From contig NZ_JARUXE010000017.1 of NCBI RefSeq assembly GCF_030433895.1, positions 1 through 64,000 of the forward strand: 64,000 nt of DNA, read 5' to 3'. The notes below the pieces were generated by a model that worked only from the letters and a program-made list of their open reading frames with translations, made no database searches and had not been told where the DNA came from. The translations under genes and the position numbers were made by a program. The stretch comes from Arthrobacter sp. PsM3. Lineage in GTDB: Bacteria > Actinomycetota > Actinomycetes > Actinomycetales > Micrococcaceae. Every line of letters starts with the position of its first letter. The first letter of the stretch is position 1. Below are positions 1 to 8,545 of this stretch, piece after piece.

Positions 1-59
1 GTGGCCGCATTCCGCTGCTCGATCCGCAGCATTTTCCGGCCTTCTGGTGCCAGGGTCAC
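1..59 (-). CDS. lipA: Lipoyl synthase, N-terminal start only (partial)
   Basis: Only the first 19 codons lie in the window. From a GTG at 57-59 they read V-T-L-A-P-E-G-R-K-M-L-R-I-E-Q-R-N-A-A, typical of the N-terminus of actinobacterial lipoyl synthase, the radical-SAM enzyme that inserts sulfur into octanoyl groups on E2 and GcvH proteins. The GTG overlaps the TGA of lipB by four bases (GTGA), so the two genes are translationally coupled. The catalytic part is outside the window; the call rests on this short stretch and on the lipB neighbour. Confidence 0.75.
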   Translation of the reverse strand, partial: MTLAPEGRKMLRIEQRNAA

Positions 60-724
60 AGTAGAGCTCCTTCATGGGTTGCAACTAGCGCTTCTTCATT
101 GTTGCGTAGTTCTTCGATGATCCGCGACACGAGGTCGGCCGGCGCGACGTCCCGGCCCGTCTCCTGCGAGATGGTGGTGACGCCGGCGTCGGTAATGCCG
201 CAGGCGATGATCTGGCCGTACGGTGCGAGGTCGTTGTTGCAGTTGACCGCGAAGCCGTGCATCGTGACGCCCTCATGCACGCGGATGCCGATCGCGGCGA
301 TCTTGCGCGCAGGGCCTTTCTCGTCCTGGTCGATCCAGACGCCGGCGCGGCCCTTGATCCGGACGGCCTCGATGCCGTAGTCGGCGAGGACGGCGATGAT
401 CACTGCTTCAAGCCGCTCCACGTAGTCGCGGATGCCGGATTTGTTCCTGAGCTTGATGATGGGGTACCCAACCAGCTGTCCCGGGCCGTGCCAGGTGAGC
501 TTGCCGCCGCGGTCCACCGGGACTACGGGAGTGCCGTCAAAGGGGCGCTCGTGGTCTTCGGTGCGCTTGCCGGCCGTGTAAACGGCGGCGTGTTCCAGCA
601 GGAGGACCGTGCTGGGGGCAGTGCCGGCGAGGACCCTCTCATGGAGTTCGCGCTGGATGTCCCAGCCGCGTGAATATTCAACGAATTCCGGGGCGAGACC
701 CAGCTGGGAGAACTCAAGAGTCAT
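56..724 (-). CDS. lipB: Octanoyl-[ACP]:protein N-octanoyltransferase LipB
   Basis: Transfers octanoate from acyl carrier protein to lipoyl domains, the first step of de novo lipoylation in the cytoplasm. The product is 222 residues from ATG 722-724, the usual length. Visible motifs are RGGKLTWHGPGQLVGYP (about 72-88), the lysine in ARKIAAIGIRV (K141) and the catalytic cysteine in IIACGIT (C175), which form the Cys-Lys dyad of the family. A longer reading to 781 exists, but the 19 extra residues do not look conserved. A TAAGCT hexamer ends seven bases before the ATG and no Shine-Dalgarno is visible, so the mRNA may be leaderless. It is followed by lipA with a 4-base overlap, and lipoyl-dependent genes (E2, lpdA) lie 8 kb away. 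Confidence 0.95.
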   Translation of the reverse strand: MTLEFSQLGLAPEFVEYSRGWDIQRELHERVLAGTAPSTVLLLEHAAVYTAGKRTEDHERPFDGTPVVPVDRGGKLTWHGPGQLVGYPIIKLRNKSGIRDYVERLEAVIIAVLADYGIEAVRIKGRAGVWIDQDEKGPARKIAAIGIRVHEGVTMHGFAVNCNNDLAPYGQIIACGITDAGVTTISQETGRDVAPADLVSRIIEELRNNEEALVATHEGALL

Positions 725-731
725 GCCATCC

Positions 732-737
732 AGCTTA
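732..737 (-). promoter_or_regulatory. -10 element of lipB, leaderless type
   Basis: On the minus strand this reads TAAGCT, seven bases before the lipB ATG. No ribosome-binding site lies between. No convincing -35 element is visible. Confidence 0.45.
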
Positions 738-833
738 GACCCCGGGTGTCCCAGCGGCTGATTCTGTGGCGAAGCTCTCACCGCCCTGTGGATAACTTCT
801 GCGGGAATCCGACGGATCCGCTATTCCTTGGCT

Positions 834-2738
834 ATGGAAGATTACGAAGCGGCCGGCGTTGCGGCACCCGAGGTTCCCGGATACGACGTCGGCCGGTGCC
901 TCGGACGCGGCGCCAGCGCGACCGTGTGGCTCGTGACGGAACAGTCGACCGGACGCCAGTTCGCGCTGAAGTCGTTTTGCACCGGCCCCGGCACTGGCTC
1001 TGACGCAGACGACGTGCAGGAATCGATCCGGCGCGAAATGAGGATCCTGTCCGTTTTGGAGCACGAGCATCTGGTGCGGGCCCTGGGAGTGCTGCGCATG
1101 CGCAGCGGTCGTAGGCCCGGCATCGGCGACGGCGACGGCGACGGCGACGGCGGTCAGGGCGGTGATGGCGCTGGCGACGGTGGTGGCGGCGGCAATGACG
1201 GCGGGGACGACGACGGCGGTGGCGAACGCGGCGACGGTTCCTCGGGCGGACGCCTCGGTTTGATCATGGATTACGCAGCGGGCGGCTCGCTGGGCCAGCT
1301 CGTGGCCGGCAGGGGGAACCTCGGGCCGGGGGAGACGGTGACGGTTCTGACGCCCATCGCCCAGGCCCTAGCGTATCTGCACAGCCAGGGCTTCACCCAC
1401 GGAGATGTCTCACCCGGCAACGTGTTGTTCACGGCGCACGGAAAGCCGCTGCTGGCCGATCTTGGTGTGGCCCGCATGGTGGCTGATGCCAGATCGGTGT
1501 CCGGGGTCGGGACCGAAGGCTTCCGTGACCCGGCGCCGGTGGACCCCGTCCGGGCCGGACTGCAACCGGACCGGGACGTCTATTCGCTCGCAGCGCTGGG
1601 CTGGTTCTGCCTGACAGGACACGCCCCTGAGCCGGGTGCGCAGCGGCCTCCGCTGCCTCTCCTGGTTCCGGGGGTTCCGGCAGCACTGACCGCGGCGCTG
1701 GAAGCCGGACTTCAGGGGGACCGCAGGCTCCGGCCCTCCGCCGCCGAGCTGGCGGCCGCCGTCCACCGCAGCGCCGCGGCCGCGCCGGTGGACCTTTCGG
1801 TCTCGGTCCACCACACCGTCATTCCCCAGCTGCTGACCCGCCGCTCCCTGCCCGGCACGGCACGCGAGCGGCGGGCCGAACTGCTCCGGTCCCTGCCGCG
1901 CCGCTTCCACAGGACCCGCTCGGCCGGGCCCCTGCCCTCCGCGTTGCCTCCACGCGCCGGGCCAACCACCGGCCCACCCGCCGGGTTGACTGCCGGGAGA
2001 ACCGGAGCGCGCCACGCTGCCCGTGGGGTGTTTCGCGGCCGCGGCAAGGCCGGCCAAGGCAAGGCACGTCCGAAACCTGTGGGGCCGAAACCTCCGGGCC
2101 CCCGCGGCTACCGGGCCGCGGCTGTGGGTCTGGCGTTTGGCGGTGTCCTCGTCGTCGTGTGGGCATTCGCCGGTGCCCGGCTGCCCATGCCATTTTCAAA
2201 CGTCGAAAACCTGGAGGCTGGTCACAACTCCGTCCCTGCTCCCGGCACGCCCGCTCTGGGTGCCGCCGTCGTTCCTCCGGAGGTGCAGGCCCAGCTCGCG
2301 TCGCCGGACCCTGAGGAGGCGGTCCGCGGGCTGGCCCGGCTGCGCGCTTTGGCGTTCAGCTCGGGGGATTTCCGGCTGCTGGAGCAGGTAAACGTCCCGG
2401 AGTCCTCAGCTGCCGTGGCGGACGGACGGATCAGCGCCGCGCTTACGGAGTCCGGCCGCGTGCTGGCCGGTTTCTCCACCGTCCTCACCGAGGTGTCGGC
2501 TGCCGGGGAGGACGGCCGGCCGCTGGCAGTCGTGGCCGTCAAGGCGGCTACGTCCGCCTACCGGGAACGCGATGCCACCGGGACGGTGGTGGCCGATGCT
2601 GCTGCCGTGCCGGCACAGCAGCTGAGGCTGGTGCTGGTGCCGGTCGAGGGCCGCTGGCGGATCCGGGACATCCTTCCGGCCGACGCGGGTAACGGGTCCG
2701 GTGCCGGGAACGGTGCCGACGCGGCTACCGGGGGCTAA
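834..2738 (+). CDS. Atypical membrane-anchored Ser/Thr protein kinase
   Basis: A Hanks-type kinase domain occupies about residues 17-310. It has the glycine loop GRGASATVW, the ATP lysine in FALKSF (K46), a catalytic loop HGDVSPGN (H189-G-D191) in place of HRDxKxxN, and DLG (D209) in place of DFG. A Gly/Asp-rich insert coded by GGCGAC repeats lies before the hinge strand LGLIMDYAAGGSL. After a Pro/Arg-rich juxtamembrane stretch there is one membrane segment (about 430-450) and an extracellular-looking domain of about 180 residues with no recognised fold. The key Asp residues and the Lys are kept, so activity is possible, but the loop is non-canonical. ATG 834 is preferred over an in-frame TTG at 828. 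It stands alone, divergent from lipB. Confidence 0.8.
   Translation: MEDYEAAGVAAPEVPGYDVGRCLGRGASATVWLVTEQSTGRQFALKSFCTGPGTGSDADDVQESIRREMRILSVLEHEHLVRALGVLRMRSGRRPGIGDGDGDGDGGQGGDGAGDGGGGGNDGGDDDGGGERGDGSSGGRLGLIMDYAAGGSLGQLVAGRGNLGPGETVTVLTPIAQALAYLHSQGFTHGDVSPGNVLFTAHGKPLLADLGVARMVADARSVSGVGTEGFRDPAPVDPVRAGLQPDRDVYSLAALGWFCLTGHAPEPGAQRPPLPLLVPGVPAALTAALEAGLQGDRRLRPSAAELAAAVHRSAAAAPVDLSVSVHHTVIPQLLTRRSLPGTARERRAELLRSLPRRFHRTRSAGPLPSALPPRAGPTTGPPAGLTAGRTGARHAARGVFRGRGKAGQGKARPKPVGPKPPGPRGYRAAAVGLAFGGVLVVVWAFAGARLPMPFSNVENLEAGHNSVPAPGTPALGAAVVPPEVQAQLASPDPEEAVRGLARLRALAFSSGDFRLLEQVNVPESSAAVADGRISAALTESGRVLAGFSTVLTEVSAAGEDGRPLAVVAVKAATSAYRERDATGTVVADAAAVPAQQLRLVLVPVEGRWRIRDILPADAGNGSGAGNGADAATGG
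1125..1148 (+). repeat. GGCGAC hexamer repeat inside the kinase gene
   Basis: Four uninterrupted GGCGAC units encode Gly-Asp repeats at the start of a longer Gly/Asp-rich insert in the kinase domain. Such units are prone to slippage, so insert length may vary between strains. Confidence 0.8.
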
Positions 2739-2801
2739 GGACGTTGGGGCTCCTAAGAACCGCGGCTCCCTGGGACCGCGGCTCGTCAGGGCCGCAGCGC
2801 C

Positions 2802-3704
2802 TCAGTCCTCAGAGGCCCGGCCGGCCACCCAGGCGGCGGCCTCGGCGAGCGAGGGGTGCTGCCATTCAAAGCCGGCTGCGCTCAGGACTGCCGGCTCCAT
2901 CCGCTGGCTGGCGAGCAGCAGCTCCTCGGCGAGTTTGCCCATCACCAGGCGCAGCACCGGCGCGGGGACGCGCAGCACCGCCGGCCGGTGCAGGGCCGAG
3001 GCCAGTTGCGCGATCAGCGAGTTGACGTCCGCGGTTTCCGGACCGCACAGGTTCACCGGCCCGGACAGTGGGTTGCTGAGCAGGAAATCGAAGGCGCCGG
3101 CGACGTCGGGGAGCGTGATCCACGGCCAGTACTGCCGCCCGTTGCCCAGCGGTCCGCCCACGCCCAGCCGCAGCAGCGGCATCAGCCGTCCCAAAGCGCC
3201 CCCCGAACGGCTCAGCACGACGCCGGTGCGGGGAGTGACCACCCGGACGCCGGCCGGAGCCTCGTGCGCGGCAGCCTCCCAGTCGATGCAGATCCCGGCG
3301 AGCACACCGCTGCCCGCGGGGGCATTTTCCCGGAGCACCGCCGCGCCGGCGTTGCCGTAGTAGCCGGATCCCGACTGGCTCAGGAAGACCGCCGGCGGAG
3401 TGTCCAGCCGCCCCATTGCCGCCGTCAGTGTCCGGGTCGCCCCCAGCCGCGAGTTGCGGAGTTCGTTGATACGGGACCGGGTCCAGGGCCGGTCGCCGAT
3501 GCCGGCGCCGGAGAGGTTGATGACGGCGTCGGCGCCCTTCAGCGCGGTGTCGTCGATGCTGCCCTCCGCGGGGTTCCACTGGAACTCGGAGGCCGCGGCG
3601 GGCGGCCGCCTGACCAGCGTGCCGACGTCGTGCCCGGAGAGGCGCAGGGAGCGGGAAATGGCGGTTCCGATCAGCCCTGAGGCGCCGGCAACAATGATTC
3701 GCAT
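2802..3704 (-). CDS. TIGR01777 family NAD(P)-dependent epimerase (SulA-like)
   Basis: A 300-residue extended short-chain dehydrogenase/epimerase. The N-terminal Rossmann motif is IIVAGASGLIGTAISR (residues 2-17). VINLSGAGIGDRPWTRSR and SQSGSGYYG are signatures of the TIGR01777 subfamily, and the C-terminal half carries the DUF1731-type region (GFEWQHPSLAEA near the end). The start ATG at 3702-3704 places the Rossmann strand at the N-terminus; an 8-residue upstream extension is possible. Members are linked to cell division inhibitor SulA in old annotations, but the substrate is unknown. It is divergent from the protease gene at 3778 with only 73 bases between starts. Confidence 0.88.
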   Translation of the reverse strand: MRIIVAGASGLIGTAISRSLRLSGHDVGTLVRRPPAAASEFQWNPAEGSIDDTALKGADAVINLSGAGIGDRPWTRSRINELRNSRLGATRTLTAAMGRLDTPPAVFLSQSGSGYYGNAGAAVLRENAPAGSGVLAGICIDWEAAAHEAPAGVRVVTPRTGVVLSRSGGALGRLMPLLRLGVGGPLGNGRQYWPWITLPDVAGAFDFLLSNPLSGPVNLCGPETADVNSLIAQLASALHRPAVLRVPAPVLRLVMGKLAEELLLASQRMEPAVLSAAGFEWQHPSLAEAAAWVAGRASED

Positions 3705-3765
3705 GATCCATCTCACCATGCCCGGCACGACGGGGACACCTCCCGGGCGGGACGGCCCTCTTGAC

Positions 3766-3771
3766 TATGAT
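3766..3771 (+). promoter_or_regulatory. -10 element of the tricorn protease gene, leaderless type
   Basis: TATGAT ends six bases before the ATG at 3778. With the usual 6-7 base distance to the transcription start, the ATG would be at or next to +1. No Shine-Dalgarno lies between. Confidence 0.6.
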
Positions 3772-3777
3772 CTAACG

Positions 3778-6700
3778 ATGACCTCTTCGAGTTACTTCCG
3801 TTTCCCGCATCTGCACGGTGATCTGGTCACTTTCGTGGCCGAGAACGACGTGTGGATCGCGCCCCTGGGCGGGGGCCGCGCCTGGCGCGTGTCCTCGCTG
3901 CAGCTGCCCGCCCGCAACCCGCGTTTCACGCCGGACGGCAAGCGGCTGGTGTGGACGGTGGTTCAAGGAACGGCACCGGAAGTTGTCACCGCGGATGTCG
4001 ACGGCGGCGGCTACCGCCAGCTGAGCTACTTCGGCCACGCCACCACCAAGGTCAAGGGCTTCACCCCCGACGGCGACGTGCTGGTCACGAGCGCCTTCCG
4101 CCAGGCTGACAGCCGCCATACCCATGCCTACAGCCTGCCCGTCGCGGGCGGCTGGGCCACCGAACTCCCGCTGGGCCCGGTGGAATCCGTCGCCTTTGGA
4201 CCGGTCGTCGGAGACGAACGCCCCGTAGTCCTCGCCAGCGTGCTCTCCCGCGAGCCGGCATGGTGGAAGCGCTACCGCGGCGGAGCGGCCGGCAAGCTCT
4301 GGATCGACGCCGACGGAAACGGCGAATTCGAACGCCTCGCCGCCGCGCTGGACGGCAACCTGACCGACCCGATGTGGATCGACGGCCGGATCGCCTTCCT
4401 CTCCGACCACGAGGGCTTCGGCAACCTCTACTCCGTGCTGCCCAACGGCTCGGATCTGCGCCGCCACACGGACCATGAGGACTTTTACGTCCGGCACGCC
4501 GCGACCGACGGCCAGCGCATCATTTTCGAGTCGGCCGGTGAGCTGTGGCTCCTGCCGAACCTCGGCGCGGACGCCGTCAAACTCGAGATTTCGCTGGGGT
4601 CCGCGTCCCAGGCCCGCCGCGCCGCGCCGTTGAAGCCGTCCAAGCACCTGGGCGACGTGGTTCCGGACCGCACCGGTGGCTCCAGCGCGGTGGAAGCCCA
4701 CGGCACGCTGCACTGGCTGCGGCACAAGGACGGCCCTTCGCGGGTCCTGGAGGCCACCGCCGGTGTCCGTGCCCGCCTGCCCCGCCCCTTCGGCGAGGGC
4801 CGGATCGCCTACGTGGCCGACCACGACGGCGTCGAAGCCCTGTATCTGAAATCGATCGCCGGACCCCTGGACTTCGGAGCGCCGGACTCCGGAAACCCGG
4901 GCTCCGGGACCACCTCAGCCGGGCACCAGCCGGGCGGAAACCCGGCCGACGGAGAGCCGGCCGACCCGGCAGCGCAGAAAGCCGCGACGCCGCAGGAGGG
5001 GTCCGACGCCGGCACACCCCTGCCCAGCCCCGTCTCGGCGGCGGCGCTCACCCGGCCGGACGCCGTCGCCGCCGTCGCGGCACCCACAGCCGCACCCACA
5101 GCCGCCGCCACGGCCCGCCAGACAGCGGATGCCGCTGACGCCGCCGACACCGCCGGCCCGGCGGAAGCAACCGCCCCGGCGCCGCAGGGACGGCCCCCTC
5201 AGCTTACCCGGATCGAATTCCCCAAGCCGACCCGGGTGAGCGCCATCGAGGCCAGCCCGGACGGCCACTGGCTCGCCGTGGGCACCGCCTTCGGGGACAT
5301 CTACCTCGCCGACACCCGCACGGGCACCCTGTCGCTCGTGAGCAGCATCGGCGAAGGCAGCATCGAAGGCTTCAGCTGGTCTCCGGACTCGGCCTGGCTG
5401 GGCTGGTCCGAGCCGGTCACCTCCTTCGGGTCCCGCAGCCGGCTGCGCCTCACAGGGGTCCACGACGCCGGCGCCGCAGCGGACGGGATGCGCACCATCA
5501 TCGACGTCACAGACGGACGCTTCCGCGACGAATCGCCGTCGTTCACCCCCGACGGCAAGTACCTCGCGTTCCTCTCCAACCGCAGCTTCGACCCGGTCTA
5601 CGACGGACACTCCTTCGACCTGTCCTTCCCGAGCCCGATCAAGCCCTACCTCGTGGCCCTCGCCGCGGACACACCCTCGCCCTTTGGTCCGAGCGTGGAC
5701 CTGCAGGAAGCCCCCGAGGCCACGAAGCCGGCGGACAACGCGGACGCGGACCAGGTTCCTGCGGTCCGGGTCGACGCCGACGGACTGGCCCACCGGGTCA
5801 TCAGTGTGCCGGTGCCGCAGGGCAACTACTCCGACCTGACGGCGACCGCCGGAGCCCTGCTCTGGCTCGACAGCGAACTCTTCGGCGTCACCGGCGAGGG
5901 CCGCGCCAGCCTCGAGGACAAGAACGCGGCACCGTGCCTGGTCCGTTTCGACCTGGCCCGGCGCAAGGCCACCACCATCGTGGACGCCCTGGACAGCTAC
6001 CGGCTCTCCGGCGACGGCGAGAAGGTCGTGGTCCTGCAGGACAAGCAGGTCCGGGTCTCGCCAGCCAACGCCAAGGCGGACGAGGAGGCCGGCCAGCTGG
6101 TCAAGGTCGACCTCAGCCGTGTCCGTGTGCAGCTCGATCCGCTCAGCGTCTGGGGGCAGGCCTTCGATGAAGCCTGGCGGCTCCAGCGCGACTTCTTCTG
6201 GACCGAAGACATGGCCGGGCAGGACTGGGACTCGGTGCACGCCCGCTACCGTCCGATCGTGGACCGGCTCGGCTCGCACGACGACCTCGTGGACCTGCTG
6301 TGGGAGCTCCACGGCGAACTGGGCACCTCCCACGCCTACGTCCGTCCCTTTGCTGTCACCGAGAACGGCAGCAACGGCCAGGGCCGCCTCGGCGCGGATC
6401 TCGCCTTCACCGGCCAGGGCTGGGAGATCACCCGGATCCTCGCGGGGGAATCCTCCGACCCGCTCGCCATTTCGCCGCTGACCCGCCCGGGCGCTGACGC
6501 CAAACCGGGAGACCTGTTGCTGGCGATCGACGGCGTCGAACTCACCGAAGCGAGGACCCCGGCCATGCAGCTGGTGGGCGCCGCGGGGCGCGCCGTCGAG
6601 CTCACCCTCCGCAACGGTGCCGGGCACGGAAACCGGGCCGGCAAGCAGCGCCGCGTCGCTGTGGTCCCGGTCCGGGACGAGGAGCGGCTGCGCTACCAGG

Positions 6701-7386
6701 AATGGGTGGCCGCCAACCGCCGGACGGTCCGGCAGGCCTCGCAGGGGAACTTCGGCTACCTGCACATCCCCGACATGATGGCGAACGGCTGGGCCCAGCT
6801 GCACCGCGACCTCGACACCGAAACGGCCCTCGACGGACTGATCGTCGACGTCCGCCGCAACCGGGGAGGACACACCTCCCAGCTCGTCGCGGAACTCATC
6901 GGCCGCAAGGTCACCGGCTGGAGCATGCCGCGCGGGGAGCGGCCGCGGACCTACCCGCACCATGCGCCGCGCGGTCCGGTCATCATCCTGACCGACGAAT
7001 TCGCCGGCTCCGACGGCGACATCATCACCCAGGTCTCCAAGCTGCGGGGGATCGGCCCGGTCATCGGCACCCGGACCTGGGGCGGCGTGGTTGGCATTGA
7101 CAACCGCTTTGCCCTCGCGGACGGCACCGGCGTTACCCAGCCGCGCTACGCCACCTGGTTCTCCGGCGGGGTCGGATGGGGTGTCGAGAACTTCGGCGTC
7201 GCGCCGGACATTGAAGTCACTTTCCCGCCGCACGCCTACGCCGCCGGCACCGACCCGCAGCTGGAATACGGCATCGGCGCGCTCAAGGAAATGATCCAGG
7301 AGCTGCCCACGGACCGTCCGCCGCTGCGCGAGGGCTACCGCCTCGTGCGGCCTGCCCCGCTACCGGCCCGCCGGCCCGGGGCCTAA
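3778..7386 (+). CDS. Tricorn-type S41 family serine protease
   Basis: 1202 residues. The first ~680 residues are beta-propeller blades (repeats of the type FTPDGKRLVW, FTPDGDVLV, FTPDGKYLAFLSNR). They are followed by the tricorn C1 helical region, a PDZ domain (about 870-950, PGDLLLAIDGVEL) and the S41 core. Active-site features are GTSHAYV (His), the serine in EFAGSDGD and NFGVAPDIEV (Glu region). It probably trims oligopeptides made by larger proteases; the sequence has no signal peptide and is likely cytoplasmic. An Ala/Pro/Thr-rich insert (about residues 365-475) separates two propeller parts. ATG 3778 is chosen because the homology starts there (YFRFPHLHGDLVTFVAENDVW); the upstream in-frame codons are antisense to the epimerase. 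Confidence 0.9.
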   Translation: MTSSSYFRFPHLHGDLVTFVAENDVWIAPLGGGRAWRVSSLQLPARNPRFTPDGKRLVWTVVQGTAPEVVTADVDGGGYRQLSYFGHATTKVKGFTPDGDVLVTSAFRQADSRHTHAYSLPVAGGWATELPLGPVESVAFGPVVGDERPVVLASVLSREPAWWKRYRGGAAGKLWIDADGNGEFERLAAALDGNLTDPMWIDGRIAFLSDHEGFGNLYSVLPNGSDLRRHTDHEDFYVRHAATDGQRIIFESAGELWLLPNLGADAVKLEISLGSASQARRAAPLKPSKHLGDVVPDRTGGSSAVEAHGTLHWLRHKDGPSRVLEATAGVRARLPRPFGEGRIAYVADHDGVEALYLKSIAGPLDFGAPDSGNPGSGTTSAGHQPGGNPADGEPADPAAQKAATPQEGSDAGTPLPSPVSAAALTRPDAVAAVAAPTAAPTAAATARQTADAADAADTAGPAEATAPAPQGRPPQLTRIEFPKPTRVSAIEASPDGHWLAVGTAFGDIYLADTRTGTLSLVSSIGEGSIEGFSWSPDSAWLGWSEPVTSFGSRSRLRLTGVHDAGAAADGMRTIIDVTDGRFRDESPSFTPDGKYLAFLSNRSFDPVYDGHSFDLSFPSPIKPYLVALAADTPSPFGPSVDLQEAPEATKPADNADADQVPAVRVDADGLAHRVISVPVPQGNYSDLTATAGALLWLDSELFGVTGEGRASLEDKNAAPCLVRFDLARRKATTIVDALDSYRLSGDGEKVVVLQDKQVRVSPANAKADEEAGQLVKVDLSRVRVQLDPLSVWGQAFDEAWRLQRDFFWTEDMAGQDWDSVHARYRPIVDRLGSHDDLVDLLWELHGELGTSHAYVRPFAVTENGSNGQGRLGADLAFTGQGWEITRILAGESSDPLAISPLTRPGADAKPGDLLLAIDGVELTEARTPAMQLVGAAGRAVELTLRNGAGHGNRAGKQRRVAVVPVRDEERLRYQEWVAANRRTVRQASQGNFGYLHIPDMMANGWAQLHRDLDTETALDGLIVDVRRNRGGHTSQLVAELIGRKVTGWSMPRGERPRTYPHHAPRGPVIILTDEFAGSDGDIITQVSKLRGIGPVIGTRTWGGVVGIDNRFALADGTGVTQPRYATWFSGGVGWGVENFGVAPDIEVTFPPHAYAAGTDPQLEYGIGALKEMIQELPTDRPPLREGYRLVRPAPLPARRPGA

Positions 7387-7422
7387 CCCGCAGCACCCGC
7401 CGGCGCGGCCCGCAACGGCAGA

Positions 7423-7452
7423 GGCCCCCGTTCCCTGCAGGGAACGGGGGCC
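7423..7452. terminator. Bidirectional terminator between convergent genes
   Basis: A perfect 30-base palindrome, half-site GGCCCCCGTTCCCTG, lies between the convergent protease and OsmC genes. There is no clear T tract, as is common in actinobacteria. Confidence 0.75.
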
Positions 7453-7474
7453 TTCGCCTTTGGCGCGTCAGAAG

Positions 7475-7903
7475 CTAGGAGGCCAGGGTGGCGTCCAGGG
7501 TGATCTTGATGCCGGTGAGGGCGGCCGAGACGGGGCAACCCACCTTGGCTTCCTCGGCGATACGCTGGAATTCGTCTTCCGTGATTCCCGGAATCCGCGC
7601 GCTGACGGTCAGGTGGCTGTCCGTGATGCCGGTGCCGGGCACAAAGGTGACATCAGCCTTCGTGTTCACTTCCTCGGGCGTGTGGCCGGCCTGGGCGACG
7701 GCGAGGCTGAAGGCCATCGAGAAGCAGGCCGAGTGGGCGGCGGCGATGAGCTCTTCGGGGCTGGTTTTGCCCTCGGAAGCCTCAGCGCGCGCCTTCCAGG
7801 TCACATCGAAGTTGCCCAGCCCCGAGCTGTCCAGGGTGGTGTTGCCTGCGCCCGTCATCAGGTCGCCATTCCAAACAGTGTGTGCGGTGCGTGTTGCTGC
7901 CAT
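7475..7903 (-). CDS. OsmC family peroxiredoxin
   Basis: A 142-residue thiol-dependent peroxidase of the OsmC/Ohr superfamily that reduces organic hydroperoxides in the cytoplasm. The two redox cysteines are visible: C60 in AHSACFSMA and C123 in KVGCPVSAAL. SPEELIAAAHSACFSMA is the family signature and favours OsmC over Ohr. The ATG at 7901-7903 has GAGGAG five bases upstream; a GTG two codons earlier overlaps that ribosome site. It converges on the tricorn gene across a strong hairpin. Confidence 0.9.
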   Translation of the reverse strand: MAATRTAHTVWNGDLMTGAGNTTLDSSGLGNFDVTWKARAEASEGKTSPEELIAAAHSACFSMAFSLAVAQAGHTPEEVNTKADVTFVPGTGITDSHLTVSARIPGITEDEFQRIAEEAKVGCPVSAALTGIKITLDATLAS

Positions 7904-8095
7904 GTCCACTCCTCAAGTTCGTTGAAATCCACAGACCCGGCGATCCGCCGGATCATGCCGTTTCCCATCCTAGGGATTTCGCGCTGCCGCCGCACCGGTG
8001 TCCGCTGTCAGTGGATTGTGACCCTCCGTTGAACGACGACGGCGACGCTCCCCGTGCGGGGTGCGTCGCCGACGTCGGACTACGGGGCTACAGGA

Positions 8096-8446
8096 CTACT
8101 GCCAGAGGGTGGCGACTGCGATGTTGATGAGTCCCATCCCGCCGACGGCGTGTGCCAGGCCCTTGGGGACGCCCGCACCGGACGTCGCCTTGCGGTACCC
8201 GATAACAGCGGCGACCAGCACAACGATGGCGATTACCAGTTTGACCGCGATCTTGCCGTAGTTCAGCGGATCGTGGGTGGCGCCCGCGATCCCTACGAGT
8301 GCCAGCCCGGTGACCAGCTGCGCAATGGCGCCGTACAGCTGCACCGGCAGGACCGTGGGCTTCTTGAATGTGGCGAACCAGCCGCCGACGATCGCGGCGG
8401 CGCCGAGGATGTGCAGGAAGACCAGAAAATATTTAAGAATGTCCAT
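8096..8446 (-). CDS. Small four-helix membrane protein, function unknown
   Basis: A 116-residue hydrophobic protein with about four membrane helices (residues ~5-25, 38-55, 67-85, 98-115). It begins MDILKYFLVFLHILGAAAIVGGW, which resembles small actinobacterial integral membrane proteins annotated as hypothetical. No catalytic motif is seen. A TAAGCT hexamer ends exactly six bases before the ATG, which suggests a leaderless transcript. A strong hairpin separates it from the downstream edge of the E2 gene. Function is not inferred. Confidence 0.8.
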   Translation of the reverse strand: MDILKYFLVFLHILGAAAIVGGWFATFKKPTVLPVQLYGAIAQLVTGLALVGIAGATHDPLNYGKIAVKLVIAIVVLVAAVIGYRKATSGAGVPKGLAHAVGGMGLINIAVATLWQ

Positions 8447-8452
8447 GGCTTC

Positions 8453-8458
8453 AGCTTA
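8453..8458 (-). promoter_or_regulatory. -10 element of the membrane protein gene, leaderless type
   Basis: Reads TAAGCT on the minus strand, followed by GAAGCC and then the ATG (six-base spacer). Confidence 0.55.
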
Positions 8459-8478
8459 GCGACAAACTGTCGGTAAAC

Positions 8479-8518
8479 ACTGCAGGGCACCCTCCCTTGC
8501 GGGAAGGTGCCCTGCAGT
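8479..8518. terminator. Hairpin terminator downstream of the E2 gene
   Basis: The arms ACTGCAGGGCACC (8479-8491) and its exact complement (8506-8518) enclose a short loop. It follows the stop of the E2 gene on the minus strand. Confidence 0.7.
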
Positions 8519-8545
8519 TGCCTGATGTCAGGCGGGGTACAGCTC

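Noticed and set aside
4915..7233. Open minus-strand frame of 772 codons opposite the tricorn protease
   Set aside because: Shadow of a GC-rich gene; no family features.
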